The position numbers and the translations under genes were made by a program. Positions 1 to 7,087 of a stretch of 15,343 nucleotides of DNA are shown in pieces. Each line of letters starts with the position of its first letter. Position 1 is the stretch's first letter. The notes beneath the pieces are model-generated. The model saw nothing but the letters and a program-made list of their open reading frames with translations. It searched no databases and was not told the origin of the DNA. This DNA comes from Bacillota bacterium (GTDB lineage Bacteria; Bacillota; Clostridia; Oscillospirales; Ruminococcaceae), in assembly GCA_023439605.1 (NCBI GenBank), contig JAEXNS010000177.1:1-15343 (forward strand), in the 5' to 3' direction.

Positions 1-674
1 AATTTATAGCACTTATGAAAGGCATAATCGCCAATTGATTCTACTGAATTTCCTATATAGGCTTCACTTAAAGAAAAACATTCGTAAAAAGCGTAGGAAC
101 CGATAGTTTTAACACTATCTGGAATGGTTATAGACTCAAGTTGATCACAACAAGCAAAAGCACCTTCATCAATTTTCTGCAAATTGGAACTTAACTTTAT
201 TGCTGTTAATGAATAGCAGTTTGTAAATGCACCTTCCTGTATTTCAGTAACGGAATCAGGTAGTTTTATTGCTAATATGGTGTTTATATTATTTTTTTCA
301 GAAAATTCAACTTCCTTATCTTTAGGCTCTTTATATCCATCAAAAGCATATTTTCCAATTGTAGTAACAGTTTTACCATCTATTTTTTCAGGTATTCCAA
401 CCGAAGGAAGCTCACCTAAATATCCAGTTATAGTTATATTATCACCATTTACTTCATAAGTAAAATCTTCAGCAGCGTTATCAGAAACTGTAGAAAATCT
501 AGAGTCTTCCTCAGGTGGTGTATTTTTAACTTTATTTATTTCAGAAATCGTTGTTTCAGCTGTTGTGTTTGAATTGATTTTAGACGAATTAGATTCATTA
601 TCTTTTTTGCAACTTGATAAAACAGATAGTGAAATAATTAATGAAATAAACAAAGCTATTTTTTTTGTTTTCAT
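1..674 (-). CDS. BspA-like leucine-rich-repeat lipoprotein (C-terminus cut by window edge)
   Basis: Open reading frame from ATG at 674 to the left edge, 224 codons visible, no stop, so the C-terminus is missing. Residues 1-22 form a lipoprotein signal: a Lys-rich start, a hydrophobic core and the lipobox LSSC with Cys22 as the lipidation site, so the protein should be anchored outside the cytoplasmic membrane. Residues 23-70 are Ser/Thr/Asn-rich linker. From about 90 come BspA-type (LRR_5) repeats with the pattern 'IPDSV..IG.YAF..C.SL' (for example around 138-160, 161-183, 184-206, 207-224). The family is common on the surface of gut and oral anaerobes, often in adhesion; the ligand here is unknown. 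The start lies 17 nt after the preceding gene's stop, with a purine-rich (GAGAAAGAGAG) ribosome site, so it is probably the last visible gene of the rlmB operon. Confidence 0.85.
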   Translation of the reverse strand, partial: MKTKKIALFISLIISLSVLSSCKKDNESNSSKINSNTTAETTISEINKVKNTPPEEDSRFSTVSDNAAEDFTYEVNGDNITITGYLGELPSVGIPEKIDGKTVTTIGKYAFDGYKEPKDKEVEFSEKNNINTILAIKLPDSVTEIQEGAFTNCYSLTAIKLSSNLQKIDEGAFACCDQLESITIPDSVKTIGSYAFYECFSLSEAYIGNSVESIGDYAFHKCYK

Positions 675-691
675 AGTATACTCTCTTTCTC

Positions 692-3181
692 TTAAATCTT
701 TGGTTTGGATTTAATAGCTATAATAGTTACTATAGTCCATAAAATGTTATAAGACATTAAATTTATAGCAGTCAATTCTCTTGTTGATTTTATAAATATA
801 AAAATTATACAAAAAATAACCGCTATTAAAACAGAAGACATTTGTAATAAAAGGCCTATCAAAGAGCTACGTCTTATATTTTTGATTTTTAATAAAACAT
901 CTGTAAAAGAAGATAGATTATCATTACAGCAAACTGAAGCATTGGCGTTTTCTACAGGCACAGACTCGTCTTCGTAGTTTTTTTGTAGTCTATAAGGTAA
1001 CATCTTTATTGAATCTTCTGGTATATCATATAACTCTGTCAACTTTTGAATGGAAATGATAGAATCAATACTTCTAATTATTATTGCTATATCATTATTT
1101 ATAAGATCTACAAGGCTATTTTTTACGTTTATATCAGTCTTAATATCAACAACAAACATTGCGGAAAGATTTCCTGATATAGAAAGATAAACTACAGATT
1201 TTCCTCTGTTTGTATATTCGGTTTCCTTTGATAAAGGAGGGAGGCCTTCTATACTATGATTTATCATTAAGTCTCTGTTTCCAAGCAAAATCCTTTTATT
1301 ATTAATCCAACCACATAAGCCCATGGAATCTTCATAAATGTAGTTTTCAACTTTATGCAGAATTTTTGTTTTTCCGTCTATAACCTTTAAAAACATATGT
1401 TTAAGAATACTATTTGCATGAGTTGTTAAACTTGCAGCTTCAATTATTGCATCATCAATTTTTGTATCTGAAAAAATTTTAATTGCTGTTAATGTTATTG
1501 AGTTATTTGGAAATAACTTTTCAACGTCTATTATAACTGAATTTGTATCATAAAAATCCTCTACGCCTTGGTAGCCAAAAACACAGTTTTTAATATCTTC
1601 TTCTTTTTCAAATTGAAATAAAAGTGGTAAATTTGAAATAAAAGAAATTGCAAAAAGGCCTGTTGCAGATAAAACCATTGATACAATTGAAAAATAGGAC
1701 GCAAGATCAAAAGATTTTGTTAAGTAAGATGAAACAGTAGCTATTAAAAAGGATATAATCAGTAAAATAGGTGTAGCATATTTACAAAACCTATCACCAA
1801 TATCTATTGAATAAGAATATTTTAAGAAGTCTTTAAAAGAATCTGTTTTTTTCATATATGCCAAAATAGGATAGTCTGTTAAAATACCCTTAGTCATTTT
1901 TTCGGCCTTTTCTTCGTTTTCCATATATTCAACAGCATATTTGCTAGTGTTAGAAGAAACAAATTTGAAATTTTTGATTGTTCTATTTACTATCAATAAT
2001 TTGCCGAAAGTGTTAAATAAAAAAGAAAATATAGATATAGGCATAAATAAATTTATAATTTTAGCTTCTAACAAATCAGGTGAAAAAATTGTAAAAAAAG
2101 ATGAAACAGTAGCGATAAGCAATGAAATAGAAACAAAAGTATCGCAATCTGCCCTGAATTTAATCAATTTTTTTATGCTACTCCACAAAATTGATAATGA
2201 TGAAAATGACGTAATTAATCCTAAAGTAAAATGGATAAAACTATATGCTTGTGCCGATGTACCTAACTTTAAAGTATCAAAAATGGGGAAGTTATATGAT
2301 GCGGTAAAGACTAAATATAGACTGGCCAAGGCACTAAAAAGTTGAATAAGTATTTTCCCGAATAAATTTCCTTTTAAATCATATAAATCAGTTAGTATTG
2401 ATTTTGAAGATTTTAAGGTATTGGATTTACTGTTTTCAGTGGTGAGAATAACTTCTTTTTTAAATAAGTCAGAAAACTTAAATGGTTTTTTGAGATTTGA
2501 TTCATATTCACTTAAAGGTATATCTATAGAGAAAAAATCCATATCAGGAGTGTTTTTTACATTTATATCATCATGTTTTCGTGTTTTTCGATATTTTTCA
2601 AAAAAATCAAGTTTTTTATTTAACCTAGATAACGAACTTTTAGGTTTTGTAATAATTTTTGATGCAATAATTTGTTTTTCATGTGAAGGTGGCTTTTCAA
2701 CTTTAGGTTCTATAGTTATTTTTTTGTTCTGATTTTCTTGTATTTGATTAACTTGTTTAAAAATAGATATTGTGTTTTCTGAAACAGGATGAATATTATT
2801 ATTTTTAGTTGATTTTTGGTTGCCTTTTTGAGGAGTATTTTTATTATATAAATTTTCACCCTTATTTTTTTCAGGATTAGTATGCTTAGTTTTCTTATAC
2901 GGTTGATTTGCATATCTAATATTGTTTTTTGGATTTTTATTTATTTTTGTAGGTTTATCTATAATTCTTGTAGAACTTCTATCTATATAACTTATTTTTA
3001 ATTTTGGTGAATTATCCTTGTTGTTATTTTTTTCGACTTTTTTCTCTTCATGAGATGTTTCGTTTTGGTCTTTGCTTTCGCTTATAATTGAATCTATGTT
3101 ATCGTTTTTAACGTTATTGGTTTCTGTTTCGGAAGAGTATTCTTGTAATATATTATCAATTGAATATTTATTTTTTGACAT
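692..3181 (-). CDS. Degenerate P1-type ATPase-like membrane protein with disordered N-terminus
   Basis: 829 aa from the ATG at 3181. This start is preferred over upstream ATGs because AAGGAG sits 7 nt before it, overlapping the rlmB stop codon. Residues 1-270 are Asn/Lys/Ser-rich and look disordered. Then comes the topology of P1B ATPases: four membrane segments (about 274-294, 313-333, 348-367, 375-397), a short cytosolic loop, two segments (469-487, 492-516), a large cytosolic domain, and a final pair (776-798, 804-823). The cytosolic part keeps family landmarks (IID at 550-552 where FDKTGT is expected, LLGN at 632-635, GKSVVYLSISG at 660-670). However, the DKTGT loop is replaced by DVEKLF, the TGES loop is missing, the CPC-type metal motif is SNLP, and no GDGxND is visible. 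Transport by the usual phosphorylation cycle therefore seems impossible. A regulatory or scaffold role is inference only. Confidence 0.75.
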   Translation of the reverse strand: MSKNKYSIDNILQEYSSETETNNVKNDNIDSIISESKDQNETSHEEKKVEKNNNKDNSPKLKISYIDRSSTRIIDKPTKINKNPKNNIRYANQPYKKTKHTNPEKNKGENLYNKNTPQKGNQKSTKNNNIHPVSENTISIFKQVNQIQENQNKKITIEPKVEKPPSHEKQIIASKIITKPKSSLSRLNKKLDFFEKYRKTRKHDDINVKNTPDMDFFSIDIPLSEYESNLKKPFKFSDLFKKEVILTTENSKSNTLKSSKSILTDLYDLKGNLFGKILIQLFSALASLYLVFTASYNFPIFDTLKLGTSAQAYSFIHFTLGLITSFSSLSILWSSIKKLIKFRADCDTFVSISLLIATVSSFFTIFSPDLLEAKIINLFMPISIFSFLFNTFGKLLIVNRTIKNFKFVSSNTSKYAVEYMENEEKAEKMTKGILTDYPILAYMKKTDSFKDFLKYSYSIDIGDRFCKYATPILLIISFLIATVSSYLTKSFDLASYFSIVSMVLSATGLFAISFISNLPLLFQFEKEEDIKNCVFGYQGVEDFYDTNSVIIDVEKLFPNNSITLTAIKIFSDTKIDDAIIEAASLTTHANSILKHMFLKVIDGKTKILHKVENYIYEDSMGLCGWINNKRILLGNRDLMINHSIEGLPPLSKETEYTNRGKSVVYLSISGNLSAMFVVDIKTDINVKNSLVDLINNDIAIIIRSIDSIISIQKLTELYDIPEDSIKMLPYRLQKNYEDESVPVENANASVCCNDNLSSFTDVLLKIKNIRRSSLIGLLLQMSSVLIAVIFCIIFIFIKSTRELTAINLMSYNILWTIVTIIAIKSKPKI

Positions 3182-3191
3182 AAATATCTCC

Positions 3192-3965
3192 TTATTTACT
3201 TCGTTGTTTAACAATTTCGTATATGAAAATACCAGCAGCAACAGAAGCATTGAGAGAGTTTATTTTCCCTAACATAGGAAGCTTAATTAAAAAATCACAT
3301 TTTTCTTTAATCAATCTACCTATTCCAAATCCTTCCGAACCTATAACTATGGCTATAGGACCGGATAAAGAAGTTTTTGAATAATCTTCTCCAGAAATAT
3401 CTGTTCCATATATCCATACACCTTGTTGTTTTAAAAGGTCAATGGTCATAGCTAAGTTTGAAACTTTTGCAACTGGCAAAATGCTGGCGGCTCCAGCAGA
3501 TGTTTTGTATACTGTTTGATTTAAAGAGGCACTTCTTCTTTTGGGTATTATTATTCCGTCCGCTCCTGCTGCTTCAGCAGTTCTAATTATTGCTCCAAGA
3601 TTGTGAGGATCTTCTATTTCATCACAGATTATTATAAACGGATCGGTATTTTTTTCTTTAGAAATACTTAAAATTTCTTCAACAGTATAGTATTTTGCAC
3701 ATGAAATATTGGCCACTACACCTTGGTGTGATGTAGTACCAGTCATTTGAGTTAGTTTTTGATCGGTGGAATTTTTTATTACAATTCCTTTTGATTTAGC
3801 TATAGAAGTTATTTTGGCAATACTTCCTGAGTTAGCACTTGAATTTACGTAGATACAATCTATGGTATCAGTAACTTTTAAAGCTTCTAAAACAGGATTT
3901 CTTCCAAAAATTATATTGTTGCAATCTATTATATGCTCATTATCTTTTTTTTCATAATTGTTCAT
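3192..3965 (-). CDS. rlmB: 23S rRNA (guanosine-2'-O-)-methyltransferase RlmB, TrmH/SpoU family
   Basis: 257 aa, the usual length for RlmB/TrmH-group SPOUT methyltransferases, which methylate a ribose 2'-OH in 23S rRNA using S-adenosylmethionine. An N-terminal substrate-binding domain begins with the IFGRNPVLEAL signature at 19-29. The catalytic SPOUT domain shows all three family motifs: EDPHNLGAIIRTAEAAG at 118-134 (N122 and catalytic R128), IGSEGFGIGR at 208-217, and SLNASVAAGI at 237-246. All key residues are present, so it should be active. It is the first gene of a minus-strand operon: its stop codon overlaps the ribosome binding site of the P-type ATPase-like gene. Its own ribosome site is weak (GAAGTGGG). 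A related tRNA or rRNA target (TrmH-like) cannot be fully excluded, but the N-terminal signature favours RlmB. Confidence 0.92.
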   Translation of the reverse strand: MNNYEKKDNEHIIDCNNIIFGRNPVLEALKVTDTIDCIYVNSSANSGSIAKITSIAKSKGIVIKNSTDQKLTQMTGTTSHQGVVANISCAKYYTVEEILSISKEKNTDPFIIICDEIEDPHNLGAIIRTAEAAGADGIIIPKRRSASLNQTVYKTSAGAASILPVAKVSNLAMTIDLLKQQGVWIYGTDISGEDYSKTSLSGPIAIVIGSEGFGIGRLIKEKCDFLIKLPMLGKINSLNASVAAGIFIYEIVKQRSK

Positions 3966-4056
3966 TGTTATCCCACTTCTATAAGTAAATTTTTTAATTT
4001 ATTTGAAAGATATCTTAAATTGTGATACCTATATTGAATTTAAAATCAATAAAATA

Positions 4057-4085
4057 ATTATACCATTTTTATTATAAAAAAACAA
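4057..4085 (-). promoter_or_regulatory. Promoter of the rlmB operon
   Basis: On the minus strand, TTGTTT (4085-4080), a 17-nt spacer and TATAAT (4062-4057), with an extended -10 (TGG before TATAAT). It predicts a leader of about 85 nt before rlmB. Confidence 0.6.
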
Positions 4086-4242
4086 TCTTTTTTTTGTAGA
4101 AAACCTATTAAAATTGCATTTTTCTTAATTATAAAAATAAAACCTAAAATAGTTGCTTTATTAAATCAAAATCCCCAATACAAAGCTTTTAATGTAATTA
4201 TAAGTAAAAATATTATAAAAAAATTTTCATTTAAACAAATAA

Positions 4243-4421
4243 TGTTGAAAACTATGTTGAAACAGTTGAAAGAAATGTGGTATAATGTTTAAATCATATA
4301 TTTACCTGTTGAAAATTATGTGGAAAGCGTGGAAAACTTAGTGATTTTCTATGTTAAAAAAATGTTTATATATGTTGAAAATATAATTTTAAAGTTTAAA
4401 AATTTTTTTAGCTGTTGAAAA
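4243..4421 (+). repeat. Cluster of GTKGAAA repeats, all in one orientation
   Basis: Exact TGTTGAAAA occurs at 4243, 4307, 4373 and 4413. Variants occur at 4255 (TGTTGAAAC), 4264 (AGTTGAAAG), 4319 (TGTGGAAAG) and 4328 (CGTGGAAAA). The first three (4243-4272) and the next three (4307-4336) form two 30-nt direct repeats, 24 of 30 identical, offset by 64 nt, with the same internal steps of 12 and 9 nt. The G-for-T form TGTGGAAA resembles a DnaA box (TGTGGATAA), but no exact consensus box is present. All eight are on the same strand, upstream of or in the leader of the glycosylase gene. Confidence 0.75.
4257..4286 (+). promoter_or_regulatory. Promoter of the DNA glycosylase gene
   Basis: TTGAAA (4257-4262), an 18-nt spacer, and TATAAT (4281-4286) preceded by TGG, giving an extended -10. 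Start of transcription would be near 4293, leaving a leader of about 158 nt. The -35 hexamer lies inside the first block of the GTTGAAA repeat cluster, so a protein bound there would be expected to interfere with this promoter. Confidence 0.6.
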
Positions 4422-4450
4422 GTATTTTAAATAAAAATAGGAGAATTTAA

Positions 4451-5249
4451 ATGGAATATATAGTAAAGGATTTAGATGTGTTGGTCTATGAAAAAGATTT
4501 TGATTTGGAACAAACATTAGATTGCGGGCAGGCGTTTAGGTGGTCTAAAACAGAAACTGGATTCAAGGGCTTTTTTTACAATAATTTTTTGGAGTTAGAA
4601 GAAAAAGATGGGGTTATAATTTTAAAAAATACATCACAAGATGATTTTTTAGGAATATGGAAGGATTACTTTGACCTTGATAAAGATTATGATAAATTAA
4701 AAAAAATATTTTTTAAGGATGATACGTTAAAAAAAGCTTGTGAATATGCATATGGAATTAGACTTTTAAAACAAAATAGCTGGGAAACATTATGTTCTTT
4801 TATAATTTCTCAAAATAATAATATTCCAAGAATAAAAGGAATTATAAATAGATTATGTGAAAAATTTGGGTGTTTTCCTGACGAAAAGAAATTGGCAACC
4901 TGTAATATAGAGGATTTAGAATTTTTAAAAGCAGGATTTAGAACAAAATATATATTAGATGCTGCAAAAAAAAGTTGCATCTGGTGAAATAGATTTATCA
5001 AAAATAAAAAATTCGGATATTAATTTTGGAAGAAAAGAATTGCTAAAAATATATGGTGTTGGTCCCAAAGTTGCTGAATGTACGTTGCTTTTTGGCATGT
5101 ATAAAACAGAGGCATTTCCTATAGATGTATGGATAAAAAAAGCACTTGATATTTATTACCCATTAGGTTTTCCAGAGTTTGTAATTGAAAAAGGAATAGC
5201 ACAACAGTATTTATTTCATTATATTAGAAATAATAATGAAGAAATATAA
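4451..5249 (+). pseudogene. 8-oxoguanine DNA glycosylase (OGG-type, HhH-GPD), frameshifted at an A8 run
   Basis: Excises 8-oxoguanine from DNA in base-excision repair. The gene is split into two overlapping frames: 4451-4987 (178 aa) and a +1 frame ending at 5249. The first part has the OGG N-terminal domain (LDCGQAFRW, 23-31) and the first half of the glycosylase fold (SFIISQNNNIPRI, 116-128). The second part holds the helix-hairpin-helix and active site (GVGPKVAEC with the catalytic Lys, then PIDVW with the catalytic Asp). Removing one A from the run of eight at 4966-4973 joins them into a 265-aa protein of normal length, reading AAKKVASGEIDL across the junction. AGGAG lies 7 nt before the ATG. 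As written, ribosomes would stop before the active site. A mutation, assembly error or rescue by slippage on the A-run are all possible. The rest of the gene is undecayed. Confidence 0.85.
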
Positions 5250-5283
5250 AAAAATCGTGTTTAAAAAATTAAACACGATTTTT
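5250..5283. terminator. Bidirectional terminator between the glycosylase gene and tRNA-Thr
   Basis: Perfect 15-bp stem (5250-5264 with 5269-5283) around a 4-A loop, core AATCGTGTTT/AAACACGATT. T-tracts follow on both strands, so it can end the glycosylase transcript (+) and the tRNA-Thr transcript (-). Confidence 0.85.
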
Positions 5284-5291
5284 ATAAGATA

Positions 5292-5364
5292 AGCTGATAG
5301 CAGGAATTGAACCTGTAACCTGCGGTTTACGATACCGCTGCTCTACCTATTGAGCTATACCAGC
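5292..5364 (-). tRNA. tRNA-Thr (anticodon CGT)
   Basis: Minus-strand cloverleaf. Acceptor GCTGGTA pairs with TATCAGC (one G-U), the D-arm is GCTC/GAGC, the anticodon stem is GCGGT/ACCGC with loop ATCGTAA giving anticodon CGT (reads ACG), and the T-loop is TTCAATT. The outermost T-stem pair is an A-C mismatch. The 3' CCA is not encoded, so CCA must be added after transcription. Position 5292 is the discriminator base. Confidence 0.93.
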
Positions 5365-5403
5365 ATATTTACTAGGTTATCTATAGTAAAATTGTACAAT
5401 ACT

Positions 5404-5431
5404 ATTTTAACACATATTTATTATATGTCAA
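5404..5431 (-). promoter_or_regulatory. Promoter of tRNA-Thr
   Basis: Minus strand: TTGACA (5431-5426), a 16-nt spacer, TAAAAT (5409-5404). Transcription would start about 33 nt before the tRNA. Confidence 0.7.
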
Positions 5432-5458
5432 TAGAAAATAAAAAAATTAAAAAAAAAA

Positions 5459-5487
5459 TTGTAATTTTTTAATGGTTATGTTATAAT
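5459..5487 (+). promoter_or_regulatory. Promoter of the signal-peptidase-like gene
   Basis: TTGTAA (5459-5464), 17-nt spacer, TATAAT (5482-5487) with an extended TGT before the -10. The leader to the ATG at 5546 is about 50 nt. Confidence 0.65.
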
Positions 5488-5545
5488 AAAATGTATTGAT
5501 TGAGATTAAAAATTATGAAATATTTTTAAGAGGAGATTTAGTGTT

Positions 5546-6871
5546 ATGTCTAAACGTAAAAAAAGACCTTTGTCCATAGTAGCTGTGTTAATAGAAATAA
5601 TTTTAATTTTGTTAGTTATGTTGTCGGTTGCTTCAAATGTGTTGTTTTATGATGAGAATTTTGCTCCCGAATTCATGGGAAATTCTTATTTTATTATGAA
5701 CAATGATGAAATGCAAAATATACCTAAAGGAACGTTGGTTATATCAAAATTAGATGATTTTGATAATATTAAACCAGGAAGAGCAGTTTTGTGTTCTATT
5801 GGGAATGGTAAGAAGACCATTCTAGGACTGGTAAATGTTGAAACAAGAGAAACAGGAGAAAGTTTATACTTGGTAAAAGGTGGGGTCGAAAATTCTATTT
5901 TATCATATACATTGCCTAAAAAGCAAATACTTGCTCATAGTATAAAACAGTCCCAAGAAGCTGGAACAATGATAACTTTTGCTAAGACTAAACCAGGTAT
6001 AATTCTTTTGATAATTTCCCCTCTAATAATAGTTATCATAATGTCTATTGCAAGGATTATAGGTAATAGAAAATTTAATTCTATGATTGAATGTGAAGAA
6101 GATGAAAAGAAAGAAAAAGTAAACTCAGAAGTTATCCCTTTATTTGAAGCTGGAGAAGAAACAAATAAAAGTAAAGAGTTTATTAGTAAGAAAGCCTCTA
6201 TTGCTGAAAATTTTGCAAATAAAAATGTTAATAGAGAAAATAACAAAGATGAAAATCAATTTTCAAAAAATAAAGAAAAAACGTCTACAGATATAAAAAC
6301 AAAAAATGAACAAAGTAATAAAGCAAAAAGAGAAGCAACTTTTACAAATATAAATTGGAATGATGTTTCAAAAGTAAATAAAGACATAGAAAAAATTCCA
6401 GAAGAAGAATTTGCTTTTAAAAATGATAAATTAGAAAAAATGATAAATGAAAAGAATAGTAAATTAACTTATAATTATGATACTATAGCAGATAAAATAG
6501 CTAAGGATTCAAAAGATGAAGAAAAAATAACAGAATCTATAAAACAAGTGGAACAAAGAAACTTTACTGCAAATGAAATAATTGATCAGGTTTCTGATGA
6601 AATGAAATATGTACCAGAAAATAGAGTTTACAAACCTAAACCAAAAGTTAAAAATGAAACATCAACGATTAACAATGAAACTATACAAGTTTCACCTCAA
6701 AATGTAATTCCTGAAAAATCTAAACCAGTAGAAAATGATTACGAACTGGAGAAAATTAAAACAGAACCTAAAAAAGCAACAAATAAACCAAGGCCAAAAA
6801 GCAAATTGTCCGCTTCTTCTTTTGATGATTTATTAAAAGTTATAGATGCAGAAAAGAAGAAACTGGATTAA
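5546..6871 (+). CDS. SipW-like signal peptidase homologue lacking catalytic residues, with long charged tail
   Basis: 441 aa. A basic start (KRKKR) precedes a membrane segment (about 10-32). An extracytoplasmic domain follows (33-150), then a second membrane segment (150-171) and a cytoplasmic tail of about 270 residues rich in Lys, Glu and Asn that ends in a short helix-like motif (SFDDLLKVIDAEKKKLD). The external domain lines up with SipW-type signal peptidase I: YFIM-NNDE-MQNIPKGTLVI (49-66) against the usual Y-V-L-SGSM-EPTIP-G-LV, and ESLYLVKGGVEN (105-116) against the KGDAN region. The catalytic Ser aligns with Asp54, and the second catalytic residue (His or Lys in the ILTHR region) is replaced by ILGLV. 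Proteolysis is therefore unlikely. GGAG lies about 10 nt before the ATG. It has its own promoter and appears monocistronic. The relation to signal peptidases is inferred by eye from the pattern. Confidence 0.6.
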   Translation: MSKRKKRPLSIVAVLIEIILILLVMLSVASNVLFYDENFAPEFMGNSYFIMNNDEMQNIPKGTLVISKLDDFDNIKPGRAVLCSIGNGKKTILGLVNVETRETGESLYLVKGGVENSILSYTLPKKQILAHSIKQSQEAGTMITFAKTKPGIILLIISPLIIVIIMSIARIIGNRKFNSMIECEEDEKKEKVNSEVIPLFEAGEETNKSKEFISKKASIAENFANKNVNRENNKDENQFSKNKEKTSTDIKTKNEQSNKAKREATFTNINWNDVSKVNKDIEKIPEEEFAFKNDKLEKMINEKNSKLTYNYDTIADKIAKDSKDEEKITESIKQVEQRNFTANEIIDQVSDEMKYVPENRVYKPKPKVKNETSTINNETIQVSPQNVIPEKSKPVENDYELEKIKTEPKKATNKPRPKSKLSASSFDDLLKVIDAEKKKLD

Positions 6872-6894
6872 AAATGTAAAAAATTTAATTTAAT

Positions 6895-6930
6895 GTCTAC
6901 TAAATAAACTTATACATTTATTTAGTAGAC
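6895..6930 (+). terminator. Hairpin after the signal-peptidase-like gene
   Basis: Perfect 14-bp inverted repeat (6895-6908 with 6917-6930, GTCTACTAAATAAA) around an 8-nt loop, 24 nt after the stop codon. The following T-tract is short (CTTATTT), so termination strength is uncertain. Confidence 0.6.
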
Positions 6931-6999
6931 CTTATTTAAGTGAAAAATCATTAATTTTTTGTTTTTTTATTAAAAAAACAAAAAATATATAAAAAAATA

Positions 7000-7028
7000 T
7001 TGTAATTTGTTGAAAAGTTTTATATAAT
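7000..7028 (+). promoter_or_regulatory. Promoter of the pheA-phosphatase operon
   Basis: TTGTAA (7000-7005), 17-nt spacer, TATAAT (7023-7028). A copy of TGTTGAAAA (7008-7016) lies in the spacer. I see no T-box or attenuator in the roughly 50-nt leader. Confidence 0.65.
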
Positions 7029-7087
7029 ATAATTAATATATTATATATTGTCTTATTTCAAACAATAAATAAACTAGGAAGTGTATT

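Larger units (their letters stand above)
3966..4450. other. Divergent intergenic region, 485 nt, no gene
   Basis: Very AT-rich region between the divergent rlmB and glycosylase genes. It holds the minus-strand rlmB promoter (4057-4085), the plus-strand glycosylase promoter (4257-4286) and a cluster of GTTGAAA/GTGGAAA repeats (4243-4421). I see no convincing coding frame and no RNA gene between 4086 and 4240. Confidence 0.7.

Noticed and set aside
1941..2732. Plus-strand frames of 134 and 103 aa inside the ATPase-like gene
   Set aside because: They are antisense to a long coding frame with a good ribosome site, have no ribosome sites of their own and show no recognisable domain.
3182..3250. 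Upstream ATG at 3250 as start of the ATPase-like protein
   Set aside because: It would overlap rlmB by 59 nt, adds a Leu-rich stretch with no ribosome site, and the ATG at 3181 has a strong AAGGAG.
4243..4421. Chromosomal or plasmid replication origin based on DnaA-like boxes
   Set aside because: No exact TTATCCACA box, no dnaA, dnaN, parA/B or rep gene nearby; kept only as a repeat cluster.
4243..4421. CRISPR array
   Set aside because: Repeats are short, unevenly spaced and imperfect, and no cas genes are present.
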